NCBI GenBank assembly: GCA_018056425.1
Contig: JAGPFR010000018.1
Span: 1 to 47,055 of the forward strand
Reading direction: 5' to 3'
Length of the DNA stretch: 47,055 nucleotides
Source of the DNA: Lachnospiraceae bacterium
Lineage (GTDB): Bacteria; Bacillota; Clostridia; Lachnospirales; Lachnospiraceae
Positions 1 to 8,263 of the stretch are shown in pieces. The notes beneath the pieces were generated by a model, which ran no database searches, was not told the origin of the DNA, and worked only from the letters and a program-made list of their open reading frames with translations. Each line of letters starts with the position of its first letter. The first letter of the stretch is position 1. Made by a program: the position numbers and the translations under genes.

Positions 1-691
1 AGAGATCATGACCGTTGACGGATATGAAGCATATCTCTGCACTTACGAGGATTTCTTCGGTGATACCGCAGCTGAGTTCTTCCTTCCTCTTGAATATGTT
101 CATGAGAACGGCAATTACACCATGGTATGCATTTACATCCACACTACAGGCGATGATCCTGCTTCCACGGTAAATGATGAATTTATGTCTCTCATCAACA
201 GCGTCTCGGTTGATGAAAATTATATGACCGATACTCTTACCGATGACGGCGGATCTTCAACCGGATCGGGTGGCGGAAGCTCATCAGGTGATGTAGATGA
301 CTGGTACGGAACTTACAGCGGATATATCATGCTTACCGGAACCGATGCATGGGAAGATGAAGAGTATTATTGGGACGATCTTTACGCTATTGTAGGTGAA
401 GGCGACGGTGGTCCTTATTTCGAAGGATACTCAGATTCTATGGATCTGTGGGGCGGTGACTGGTCACGTGACGGAAACGCAGTATTCTCCTTCTGGGTTG
501 AACTTGAAGAGGATATGATGACTGCCAACGTAGTCGATGAAGCATGGATCCTTGATGAGGATGACATTTCTGATGCATCCTATCTCTGGTGGTATGCTTC
601 AGAGCGTGATTATCTGATGTTCTCTTATGATTATTACGATCCCGATTATAACGGCGGATTTGATGTATTTATCTGCCTCCACAAGGATTGA
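1..691 (+). CDS. Partial secreted/cell-surface hypothetical protein (C-terminal part)
   Basis: The reading frame is open to the left edge, so the N-terminus is probably outside the window; an in-frame ATG at position 8 is the first visible one. The visible part has an N-terminal domain of about 75 residues, then a Gly/Ser linker (about residues 80-95 counted from that ATG), then a strongly acidic, Trp/Tyr/Asp-rich C-terminal domain of about 130 residues ending in ICLHKD. A flexible Gly/Ser linker and an acidic aromatic-rich domain are common in exported proteins of Gram-positive anaerobes, so surface location is inferred. I do not recognise the family. A strong terminator follows. Confidence 0.6.
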   Translation, partial: EIMTVDGYEAYLCTYEDFFGDTAAEFFLPLEYVHENGNYTMVCIYIHTTGDDPASTVNDEFMSLINSVSVDENYMTDTLTDDGGSSTGSGGGSSSGDVDDWYGTYSGYIMLTGTDAWEDEEYYWDDLYAIVGEGDGGPYFEGYSDSMDLWGGDWSRDGNAVFSFWVELEEDMMTANVVDEAWILDEDDISDASYLWWYASERDYLMFSYDYYDPDYNGGFDVFICLHKD

Positions 692-705
692 TGATTTCTG
701 ACATG

Positions 706-739
706 AAAACTCCCGCTGAGTCTCAGCGGGAGTTTTTTT
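706..739. terminator. Bidirectional intrinsic terminator
   Basis: A GC-rich inverted repeat has its left arm at 710-720 (ctcccgctgag) and its right arm at 722-732. It is flanked by AAAA on the left and seven T on the right. It can terminate the plus-strand gene ending at 691 and the minus-strand gene ending at 758. Confidence 0.9.
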
Positions 740-757
740 ATCCGTATATTTATCTGT

Positions 758-1264
758 TTATGCCCAGGGATCGGCTGAAACGGGCTTTCTGATATCTGCA
801 AGAAGCATCTGCTCCCATAAGAACCATTTGCCGTCACTTCCTCTTTTTCTGAGTGTGATCGGCCTTTCGGTGTCTGCACCGCCGGATCTTATATAGAGCT
901 TGGCGTATCCGTCATTGTCATATGAATAAGGGTTCGAGAATACTCCAATGGTAAAGGGTTCGGAAGGAGAGTAATTGTTGTCGGGCTTTGCTCCTTCGAA
1001 GTAAGAAACAGGAACGTAGGTCTTGCCATCCATGAATCTGTCTTTGAGGAATTGGAGCTCGTAATTGCTTAAGGGCTGGGGGCCTTTGAGAAAATTAAGC
1101 ATCTCGATGCCGGAATCTTTGTCGGCTGCATATGCACACAGTGCACAAACGGTAAGTGCAGCGGTTTTGAACGGAGTATCGAGACTGCTCTCCGGAAGTG
1201 CCTGAAGCTCTGAGAGGTTCCTCGGGAGCTCTTTGAAAGTGATTCTTTCTATCTGATTACTCAT
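758..1264 (-). CDS. Small hypothetical protein (resembles DUF6935-type proteins)
   Basis: A 168-residue soluble protein with no signal peptide or membrane segment. It begins MSNQIERITFKELP and ends SADPWA. A helical N-terminal half (residues about 15-75, including a Cys/Ala-rich segment near residue 40) is followed by a beta-rich half with TIGVFSNPYSYDNDGYAKLYIRSGGAD and a Trp-rich KWFLWEQ segment near residues 147-153. It resembles the Firmicutes family I recall as DUF6935, but I could not check this and no function is known to me. The SD is AAAGGAG, directly upstream of the ATG. It is convergent with the preceding gene across a shared terminator. Confidence 0.7.
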   Translation of the reverse strand: MSNQIERITFKELPRNLSELQALPESSLDTPFKTAALTVCALCAYAADKDSGIEMLNFLKGPQPLSNYELQFLKDRFMDGKTYVPVSYFEGAKPDNNYSPSEPFTIGVFSNPYSYDNDGYAKLYIRSGGADTERPITLRKRGSDGKWFLWEQMLLADIRKPVSADPWA

Positions 1265-1312
1265 AAAAAACTCCTTTCTTAATCGCAGGACCTTTGTGAG
1301 ATTCCGCGTTTT

Positions 1313-3226
1313 TTATTCCTTATCAACCTGGATGCCTTTGATCTCGGCTTTATGCTGATACATCCTTTCATCCGCGCGTTTTACGATGCTCTGGACGGCT
1401 CTGTCTTTACTGGGGATGTATTCTGCGATTCCTACGGCAATGGATATATAATCATCCGGTACCGGAGCGTGGTTCGTGTAGGGGCTGAGCTTGGAAATTA
1501 TCTCATCGAACAGATCTGCCCTGTTCATGTAATCTTCACCGGTCAGGATCGCAATGAATTCGTCACCGCCGACTCTGTACACTGGGCTGTGCTTGAAAAC
1601 GTTACATATAAGCCTGCATGCTCTGACAATGTAGTCGTCACCGGCTTCATGTCCTTTTGAATCATTCACAAGTTTGAGATTGTTGATGTCAAACATGGCG
1701 ATCGCAAAGCTTGTGTTTGGATCGGAATTTATCTTGGACTGAAGGAGCAGTTCCCTGTCCTCATACGCCCTTCTGTTGCTTACGTTGGTAAGAGGATCAC
1801 GCTTCATTATATCGACGAGTCTTTTATTGATAAGATCAAGGCTCAATGCATGACGGAATTTATCGAAGACCAGACCGAGTCGGCTTTGATAGGTCTGAAG
1901 CGTGTGGCTCAGGATCTTATCCATACAATCCCTGAATACCACATAGCCGAAAGCGTTGGCTCCCTCATGGAGAGCAAGAAAAGCATAAAGATGGTTATCA
2001 TCTTCGGGATCGTATCCCGGTATAAGCGAGGAAGAAGGGAATCTTTTGGATGCATACTCGGTTCCGTTTTCCATGGAATACAATACTTCCACATTAGGGC
2101 TGTATCCGTTTTTGGTGAGCTCGATGCCCGGATTATTTATTGAAAGACCGAAATTAGGCTCCAGAAGTATATGGAATGAATCCCCTTCAAAAGAGTGGTC
2201 AAGAAGGAGAAGATCGTGGAGTCTTAAACAGAACTCGGAAAAAGAAATGCTGGAAAGAACCGTTGAATCGATAAGGTTAAGCTTCCTGTTAAAATATGTA
2301 CTCTCCGCTCTCTTGGAGAATGCCATACGTCCCATATGCCTCCTCAGTTCATCTGAGTGGCCCAGGTCACTGCAGTCACAGCTTTCCGCAGGGATGAATT
2401 TACAGGGGATAATTACCTCTTTGGCAACCTCCGTGCCTGCAAAGAGTTTCTTCCACATGTCACCGCATGCTTCACCCATCTGGATGAAACACTGGTCAAC
2501 GGAGGCGATGGAAGGGTAGAAGATCCTGCTGTCATCAATATGGTCGTAGCCCGTAACAAGAACCTGCCCCGGGACATCAACACTGTTATTGCCGAGAGTG
2601 ATACATGTTTCCATTGCCAGACCGTCATTTGCACATATGACGGCATCGGGCAGAGTTTTTCCTTCATTGCAATAGGCGTTAAAGTATCTGGTTACTGCGG
2701 CATTTTCCCACTTGGTATATACGACATCGATAAGATCCTGTGATCTTCCGCCTTCTTCAAGATAATCTCTGACAGCTTTTAACCTGAGCTCCGAATCGAG
2801 CGAATCATCGGTACCCGCCATGAAAATAATAGTCCTGACTCCGTGTTTATCACACAGATGCTCACACATTTCCTTGGTGGCGACATAGTTATCGGAGCCT
2901 ATATAATAGGCGTCTTCGCGACGCACTCCCTGCAGAACCACAGGGATACCGGTTTCGCTGCATTTAGACACTATCCGGTCAACCTCTTCTTTGAAATCGA
3001 GGCCGCTTCCGAATATTACCGCACCGTCAAAATCGCTGAAGTCCGGCAACCGGAATATATTAAGTTCTCCCGCTTTGTTGGAAGCACTGTCTACGTAAGT
3101 CGGATATCCGGTAAAAAGAAACAGATCCGCTTTTTCTGACTTAAGCGATTCCCGTAAGCCGGTAAGAAATTGGGTCAGGATCTCACAACACCAGCCGGTC
3201 GTGAAGACTGCGATCTTTTTTTTCAT
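1313..3226 (-). CDS. Cytoplasmic LacI-type sensor domain fused to GGDEF diguanylate cyclase (copy 1)
   Basis: Predicted to make cyclic di-GMP in response to a small ligand, probably a sugar. Residues 1-285 form a periplasmic-binding-protein-like fold of the LacI/GalR effector type, with motifs such as VTGYDHIDDS and a tail CKFIPAESCDCS. There is no DNA-binding HTH, signal peptide or membrane segment. A middle domain (about 300-470) precedes GGDEF (about 478-637), with the metal-site FDINNLK and an intact GGDEF at 553-557. The RxxD inhibitory site expected just upstream reads FKHS, so product inhibition by that route is unlikely. The start at 3226 is chosen over one 24 bases upstream because GAGGG sits at SD distance. 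It is a paralogue of the gene at 6138-8045. Confidence 0.9.
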   Translation of the reverse strand: MKKKIAVFTTGWCCEILTQFLTGLRESLKSEKADLFLFTGYPTYVDSASNKAGELNIFRLPDFSDFDGAVIFGSGLDFKEEVDRIVSKCSETGIPVVLQGVRREDAYYIGSDNYVATKEMCEHLCDKHGVRTIIFMAGTDDSLDSELRLKAVRDYLEEGGRSQDLIDVVYTKWENAAVTRYFNAYCNEGKTLPDAVICANDGLAMETCITLGNNSVDVPGQVLVTGYDHIDDSRIFYPSIASVDQCFIQMGEACGDMWKKLFAGTEVAKEVIIPCKFIPAESCDCSDLGHSDELRRHMGRMAFSKRAESTYFNRKLNLIDSTVLSSISFSEFCLRLHDLLLLDHSFEGDSFHILLEPNFGLSINNPGIELTKNGYSPNVEVLYSMENGTEYASKRFPSSSLIPGYDPEDDNHLYAFLALHEGANAFGYVVFRDCMDKILSHTLQTYQSRLGLVFDKFRHALSLDLINKRLVDIMKRDPLTNVSNRRAYEDRELLLQSKINSDPNTSFAIAMFDINNLKLVNDSKGHEAGDDYIVRACRLICNVFKHSPVYRVGGDEFIAILTGEDYMNRADLFDEIISKLSPYTNHAPVPDDYISIAVGIAEYIPSKDRAVQSIVKRADERMYQHKAEIKGIQVDKE

Positions 3227-3260
3227 GGGTTTCCCTCGCAAAAAATGCACTGTATGCTTA

Positions 3261-3269
3261 ATTATACCA
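3261..3269 (-). promoter_or_regulatory. Extended -10 promoter for the first LacI/GGDEF gene
   Basis: On the minus strand the sequence reads TGGTATAAT, an extended -10 box (TGnTATAAT), 35-43 bases upstream of the chosen start. No convincing -35 box is present, as is usual for extended -10 promoters. The paralogue at 8045 has TGCTATAAT in the same place. Confidence 0.6.
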
Positions 3270-3316
3270 TCTGAAAGTGTATAAAACAGACCCTACTTGA
3301 AAAAAGGAATTTAGTG

Positions 3317-3322
3317 TATAAT
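3317..3322 (+). promoter_or_regulatory. Candidate -10 box for the hydrolase/LtaS pair
   Basis: A TATAAT hexamer lies 20 bases before the ATG at 3343. TTGAAA at 3297-3302 is the best -35 candidate, but the spacer is only 14 bases, so the -35 assignment is doubtful. An AGGGGG ribosome binding site follows. Confidence 0.4.
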
Positions 3323-3342
3323 TAATCAGTTAGGGGGTAAAT

Positions 3343-4278
3343 ATGGATTACAGACAATACCTGATCGACAACTGGAATATGATAGCCGAAACCAATGAAA
3401 AGGACTATCCCAACGGGGTGGATTCAAAAGGTTTCAGGGCTGAGAAGCATATAGCATATCTCGGAGATTATGATCCGGCTCATATGCTTAATCTGTATTA
3501 TCCCGAGGATTTTAAGGGAGATGCCGGTATTCCCTCAATCATATATATTCATGGCGGCGGATGGATGTACGGAAATGCGGATATCTCGGAGAGGTATCTG
3601 GGTTATCTTGCATCCTGCGGATATGCCGTTATGGCAATGAATTATACACTTTTGCAAAACGGCGACCTCTCTGTCATTGTCCGCGAGATTTTTTCTGCAA
3701 TGCACTGGCTCGAAAAGTACGGACCGGCGAGAGGGTTTGACCTTGGAAAGGTTCTGGTATGCGGTGATTCTGCCGGCGGACATCTCTCCATACTTACCAC
3801 ATGCATAACACTCAGCAAAGAGCTTCAGGATGTATACGGGGTTGAAGCTCCATCATATAAGATAGGCGCAGTTTCTGTAAGTTCGCCCGTTGTCGAGACA
3901 AGCAGGCTTTATATCAACGGAGAACAGGGAACGGATCTTGGTGAAGGAACAGCAAAGGCATATGTTGATATGATGCTCGGAGAGCAGGGTGAGAATGCTC
4001 CCTGGAACGGACATATGGCAGCTTCCGAGACTGTTCCCGGACTTGATTTTCCTCCCGTATATATAATCGATTCGGAGATGGACTCACTTAATGCCCATAC
4101 GGGTTATCTGAAGAAAATTCTGGACGATAATTCCTGCAAACACGAGGATATTTACTGGAGTAAGGAGGAAGGCATACATCTTCTTCATGTATTTAATATC
4201 AGTCACCCCGAGTGGAAGGAAAGCATTGAAGCCAATAAAGGCATGATTGATTTTTTTGAAAGGACCGTCGTTAAATGA
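3343..4278 (+). CDS. Alpha/beta hydrolase of the hormone-sensitive-lipase/esterase type
   Basis: A 311-residue cytoplasmic alpha/beta hydrolase, probably a carboxylesterase or deacetylase; the substrate is unknown. The oxyanion-hole motif HGGGW is at residues 70-74. The nucleophile elbow GDSAGG has Ser143, and a late DSEMDS and GIHLLHVF supply the likely Asp and His. There is no signal peptide. An AGGGGG ribosome binding site precedes the ATG. The stop codon overlaps the ATG of the LtaS-like gene (ATGA at 4275-4278), so the two are translationally coupled. This suggests work on a cell-envelope lipid or acyl group, though that is inference. Confidence 0.88.
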   Translation: MDYRQYLIDNWNMIAETNEKDYPNGVDSKGFRAEKHIAYLGDYDPAHMLNLYYPEDFKGDAGIPSIIYIHGGGWMYGNADISERYLGYLASCGYAVMAMNYTLLQNGDLSVIVREIFSAMHWLEKYGPARGFDLGKVLVCGDSAGGHLSILTTCITLSKELQDVYGVEAPSYKIGAVSVSSPVVETSRLYINGEQGTDLGEGTAKAYVDMMLGEQGENAPWNGHMAASETVPGLDFPPVYIIDSEMDSLNAHTGYLKKILDDNSCKHEDIYWSKEEGIHLLHVFNISHPEWKESIEANKGMIDFFERTVVK

Positions 4279-6149
4279 AGCGTCCCGACATCAAGATCAA
4301 TTCCAATATAATAAAGATTGCCTCCTGCATTCTTCTGGGAATTCTTTTTTTCATCCTCACTCTGCTTTCATGCAGCGTTATCTGGATGTATTCGGTCTGG
4401 GGTAAAAATCTTTCTATAAATGATTTCCTGTTCCAGGTTCAAATGCTTGAGGGAACAGGCAATGAAATGGTCATTAAATACCTGCTGGGAGCACTTCTTC
4501 CCGCAGTTATCATCACTGCGATCCCTTCCGCGGTATTCATCTATTTCACCAAAAAGGAAAAGGACTATATTCCCGCTCTTATCAAATGGAGCTTCATCAC
4601 GGTTGTTCTGGCAACGTGGTGTGTATTTCTCTTCGGTGTAAAGTGGCTTAAAGTGGATGAATATTTCGGATTCGCAGGTTTCAGGGGAAGCACTGCAGAG
4701 GAGTATATTCCGCCTGAGATTGAAACCATAGTTCCCGAAACCGTGGTCATCTCATCGAGCGCAGCTGCTGAGGAAACAAATGAGTGGAGCGATTTTCAGA
4801 TGTCTCTTGCCATGGAGGATTCTCCCTGGGTAAAGGGTGATTCCAGAGATTTTATCGAGAGCTATTATGTGGATCCGTCCACCATCGATCTTAAGTTTCC
4901 CGATGAGAAAAGAAATCTCATTTTCATTTATCTGGAATCTATGGAAATGACTTTTGCAAACAGGGAAGTCGGCGGTGCCTTTGATGAGAATGTCATCAAA
5001 AATCTGACACTGCTGTCACAGGAAAACGAGAACTTCTCCGGAACATACGGTGAGGGCTCCATGCTTAACGGCGGATATGCATACAGCGGAGGAACCTGGA
5101 CCATAGGTGCGATCTTCTCATCAACATCCGGAATCCCTCTTCAGACAAGCGGACTTGCGGATCATAATGATATGAATACGCAGGATGCCTTTTATCCTAC
5201 CATTACAACTCTCGGAGATATTCTTGAAGATGCCGGATACAGACAGATATTCATGATCGGTTCTTCTGCGATCTTCGGAGGAAGACAGCTTTATCTTACC
5301 AATCACGGAAATTTTGAATTCCGTGATCTTAACTGGGCTAAGCGCACCGGACATCTTCCTGCCGGATACTATGTATGGTGGGGATATGAGGATCAGAAGC
5401 TGTTTACATATGCAAAGGAAACGCTTGAAGAGCTCGGCTCGGGTGATGAACCTTTCAACTTCACTCTTCTTACCGTTGATACACATATGACGGGAGGATA
5501 TACCTGTGAATTGTGCGGAGATGAATTTGAAAACAGGTATTCCAATGTTTATGCATGTTCGGATAAACAGGTAAGTGAGTTTATCGACTGGATCAAACAG
5601 CAGGATTTCTATGAGAATACCACTATCATCCTTATGGGAGACCATCCCACAATGGATGCCACATATTGCAGAAATATAGATAATGATTATGTAAGACGTG
5701 TATATACATGCGTGATCAACGCACCGGTATCTCCCGTGCGTACCGCATACAGATCATATTCGACACTTGATATGTTCCCTACAACTCTTTCGACTCTCGG
5801 GGTAGAGATACCGGGAGGAAGACTGGGCCTTGGGACAAGCCTTTATACCAATCAGAGAACACTAACGGAAGAGCTCGGATATGCGGCGGTATCAAGTTCA
5901 CTTTCAAGATTCTCATCCTTCCTGGATGAACTTGGGGACATTGTGCCTACCGATGTATCCGGCAATCAGATCATCTATAACGATGACGGAAGTGTGACTA
6001 TCGTGGCTGAGGACGGAGGCCGTGTAACAATGTATCCCGACGGAACGCAACTTGTGGTCACACCCGACGGGATACAAACTATAATCTCTGTAGACGGAAC
6101 TCAGACGGTTCTTCCGGATCTGTATATTTTCCCGGAGTCACCTGACTGA
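4275..6149 (+). CDS. LtaS-like phosphoglycerol transferase / sulfatase-fold membrane protein
   Basis: Likely transfers phosphoglycerol from phosphatidylglycerol to a surface glycolipid or glycan (lipoteichoic-acid-synthase family). Three membrane segments (about 15-39, 69-91, 102-122) are followed by an extracellular sulfatase-fold domain. Visible motifs are LESMEMTF with the predicted nucleophile Thr226, VDTHMTGG (His404) and MGDHPTMD (Asp456, His457). LtaS itself usually has five membrane segments, so this is a shorter relative. After the catalytic domain, residues 573-615 form about five 9-residue repeats that mostly end in DG, which is not a usual LtaS feature. The last 12 bases overlap the convergent gene at 6138. 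Confidence 0.85.
   Translation: MKRPDIKINSNIIKIASCILLGILFFILTLLSCSVIWMYSVWGKNLSINDFLFQVQMLEGTGNEMVIKYLLGALLPAVIITAIPSAVFIYFTKKEKDYIPALIKWSFITVVLATWCVFLFGVKWLKVDEYFGFAGFRGSTAEEYIPPEIETIVPETVVISSSAAAEETNEWSDFQMSLAMEDSPWVKGDSRDFIESYYVDPSTIDLKFPDEKRNLIFIYLESMEMTFANREVGGAFDENVIKNLTLLSQENENFSGTYGEGSMLNGGYAYSGGTWTIGAIFSSTSGIPLQTSGLADHNDMNTQDAFYPTITTLGDILEDAGYRQIFMIGSSAIFGGRQLYLTNHGNFEFRDLNWAKRTGHLPAGYYVWWGYEDQKLFTYAKETLEELGSGDEPFNFTLLTVDTHMTGGYTCELCGDEFENRYSNVYACSDKQVSEFIDWIKQQDFYENTTIILMGDHPTMDATYCRNIDNDYVRRVYTCVINAPVSPVRTAYRSYSTLDMFPTTLSTLGVEIPGGRLGLGTSLYTNQRTLTEELGYAAVSSSLSRFSSFLDELGDIVPTDVSGNQIIYNDDGSVTIVAEDGGRVTMYPDGTQLVVTPDGIQTIISVDGTQTVLPDLYIFPESPD
5991..6119 (+). repeat. Coding tandem repeat: five 9-residue units mostly ending in DG
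   Basis: The C-terminus of the LtaS-like protein reads as consecutive units SVTIVAEDG, GRVTMYPDG, TQLVVTPDG, IQTIISVDG and TQTVLPD. The period is 9 residues (27 bases) with alternating hydrophobic positions and a turn at (P/V)DG. This resembles a short beta-solenoid or wall-binding tail. The DNA copies are diverged, so this is an old repeat. Confidence 0.8.
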
Positions 6150-8045
6150 TCCCTTCATTGTCTTCTTGGTTTCATACATCGTTTCATCGGCGCGCCTGAT
6201 GCAATCATCGATTGTTTCGGGGGCGCCATTATAAACGGACATTCCGTAAGCAACGGAGACTCTTTCCTCGGGGGAAATGTTTTCGTTGTTTATTACGCTG
6301 TTCATTTCCTCTACGAAGCTGTTAAGCTGTTCATCACGCTGCTCAAAAGCTTTCCCTTCGAGAATAACTACAAACTCGTCGCCGCCTATCCTGTATACCG
6401 GGCTGTGCTTGAAGGCTATACAGATGAGCTTGCAGGCATTTTTTATGTATTCGTCACCGGCATAATGTCCGAGCTGGTCGTTGATCTTCTTGAGATTGTT
6501 AACATCGAAGAGTATAATTCCGAAATCAAGCTTCCCTTTCTTCTCAGCTTTTCTTCGGATCTCTTCAAGCCTGCTCTCGTACGCCGTGCGGTTCTTGACG
6601 TGAGTTAATGCATCTACATGGGAGAGCTCTCGGATGGAATCATTGATGGCTTTCAGATACATAGCCTTTCTGGCTTTTTCGATAGCGGAATTAAAACGCT
6701 CTTCATATTCCCTGATGGCTTTTGATTCCAATTTGTCATAGCAGTCACAGAAAATGAGATATCCGATACGGATCTCTCTTTCGTGAAGAGGGACAAATAC
6801 ATACAGATGATTATCATCTTCCTCTGACAGCCTGGGTATAAGCGTATCGGTACGGACAGAGCGAATGTTCTGGACCTTTCCGTTCCTCATCGAAAAGATT
6901 ACATCCTGCTTCTCACTGTAGGAATCGGTGTCCATGTTCGATACACCTGTTTCGATTTCCGATCTGTAAGCAGTGGGATCGAACAGAATATGGAAGTTTT
7001 CGCCTTCGAAATTGTGATCACGAATGAGGGTATCGGTTATGGTGCGTTTGATGTCATTATATGATTCACAATCCATGATCACTCTCTCGATATGAAGAGT
7101 ATGCCATGTTGCGAAGTTTGAAAGCTGATTTTTCTTGAAGGAAATGGCTCCGGATCTGATCCTTTGATCGAGGATTTCTTTACTGCTGCAACATCCGCAG
7201 CTTTCGGCAGGGATGAATTCACAGGGTATCATCGTAAGATCGTCTATTGTCTTTCCTTCCATGAGATCGATTATCTTGGAAGCGCATATCGATCCAAGGT
7301 GCCGTGAATTCTGGTCTACGGAAGCAATGGTGGGGAAGAAAACCTGGGATTCCACTATGTGGTCAAATCCGGTGATTATAACATCTTCGGGACTGTGAAT
7401 GCCGAGTTCTTCCAATGCGATACAGGTAACCATTGCAATCTCGTCATTAGCGCAGACGAAAGCATCGGGCAGTTCTCCGTTTTTAACTCTTTCTCTGGCA
7501 GCTGACTGTGCGTTGCTAAGATCCCAGTTTGTATAGAATATGTCTTCCTCTTTAAGCTCCAGACCGTTTTCTGTGCAAATATCTTTGACTGCACCCAATC
7601 TGTCATTGGAATCCGCATTATCGGCAGCGCCTGCAAGGAAAAAAATCTTCTTTACACCGTGAACTTTGATGAGGTGGTTAGCAAGCTCCCTTGTACCGGT
7701 AATGTTATCCGTTACCACATTGTGAACGCCCTCAAGAATCCTGCCGTGACTTAATACGGGAACACCTGCTTTATGACAGCGTTCCACAATTTTTTCAACA
7801 ACACCGGGGAAATCGATCAGATTGGTTATGATGACAACACCATCGAATTTGGAGATATCGGGCAAATTGAATATGTTAAGCTCTCCGTGCCGGTTATGCT
7901 CGGTCTCACCATAGGTGGCATAACACAGGAACAGATACATATCAGCATCGTAAGATTTTAACCGGCTACGCATACCCTCCAAAAAGTTGAAAAGTATGTC
8001 AGATGCCCAGCCTGTTGCAAAGATGGCTATCTTTTTTCTTGCCAT
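6138..8045 (-). CDS. Cytoplasmic LacI-type sensor domain fused to GGDEF diguanylate cyclase (copy 2)
   Basis: A 635-residue paralogue of the protein encoded at 1313-3226, with the same order: LacI/GalR-like effector-binding domain (1-285, with ITGFDHIVES and CEFIPAESCGCC), a middle domain sharing NFEGENFHILF and EDDNHLYVF, and a C-terminal GGDEF with FDVNNLKKIND and intact GGDEF. No HTH, signal or membrane segment is visible. The I-site position again reads FKHS, not RxxD. The ligand pocket sequences differ between the copies, so they may sense different ligands. The SD is GGGGGAG before the ATG. It is convergent with, and overlaps by 12 bases, the LtaS-like gene. Confidence 0.9.
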   Translation of the reverse strand: MARKKIAIFATGWASDILFNFLEGMRSRLKSYDADMYLFLCYATYGETEHNRHGELNIFNLPDISKFDGVVIITNLIDFPGVVEKIVERCHKAGVPVLSHGRILEGVHNVVTDNITGTRELANHLIKVHGVKKIFFLAGAADNADSNDRLGAVKDICTENGLELKEEDIFYTNWDLSNAQSAARERVKNGELPDAFVCANDEIAMVTCIALEELGIHSPEDVIITGFDHIVESQVFFPTIASVDQNSRHLGSICASKIIDLMEGKTIDDLTMIPCEFIPAESCGCCSSKEILDQRIRSGAISFKKNQLSNFATWHTLHIERVIMDCESYNDIKRTITDTLIRDHNFEGENFHILFDPTAYRSEIETGVSNMDTDSYSEKQDVIFSMRNGKVQNIRSVRTDTLIPRLSEEDDNHLYVFVPLHEREIRIGYLIFCDCYDKLESKAIREYEERFNSAIEKARKAMYLKAINDSIRELSHVDALTHVKNRTAYESRLEEIRRKAEKKGKLDFGIILFDVNNLKKINDQLGHYAGDEYIKNACKLICIAFKHSPVYRIGGDEFVVILEGKAFEQRDEQLNSFVEEMNSVINNENISPEERVSVAYGMSVYNGAPETIDDCIRRADETMYETKKTMKGSVR

Positions 8046-8084
8046 TATTCAACTCCCCCGAGTTTCGAGCAAATCTACCCAAAT

Positions 8085-8093
8085 ATTATAGCA
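8085..8093 (-). promoter_or_regulatory. Extended -10 promoter for the second LacI/GGDEF gene
   Basis: The minus strand reads TGCTATAAT, an extended -10 box 40-48 bases before the ATG, matching the arrangement at the paralogue. Confidence 0.6.
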
Positions 8094-8188
8094 AAAATAT
8101 TAAATAACAGATAGTATATGTGCGATTTTAAATGAATTTTAATTATTAAAACGATTTATATAAATAGTTGCACAATTTAAAATATAAG

Positions 8189-8217
8189 TTCACGGATGCG
8201 GTTTTGGGGGATATAAT
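8189..8217 (+). promoter_or_regulatory. Promoter of the AEC transporter gene
   Basis: TTCACG (8189-8194), a 17-base spacer and TATAAT (8212-8217). Its position downstream of an alternative in-frame start at 8168 supports translation from the ATG at 8264. The rest of the 8046-8263 gap is AT-rich and I see nothing else in it. Confidence 0.6.
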
Positions 8218-8263
8218 CAAGATTGTCCGTTTGAAGACAGTAAACAGAGAGTTAGGAGTTACC

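Noticed and set aside
5121-5645. Long antisense open frame inside the LtaS-like gene
   Set aside because: It is a shadow of a well-supported gene with clear catalytic motifs; no ribosome site or recognisable domain.
8168-8263. Longer form of the AEC transporter
   Set aside because: The upstream start lies before the predicted promoter and lacks an SD; the family N-terminus begins at 8264.
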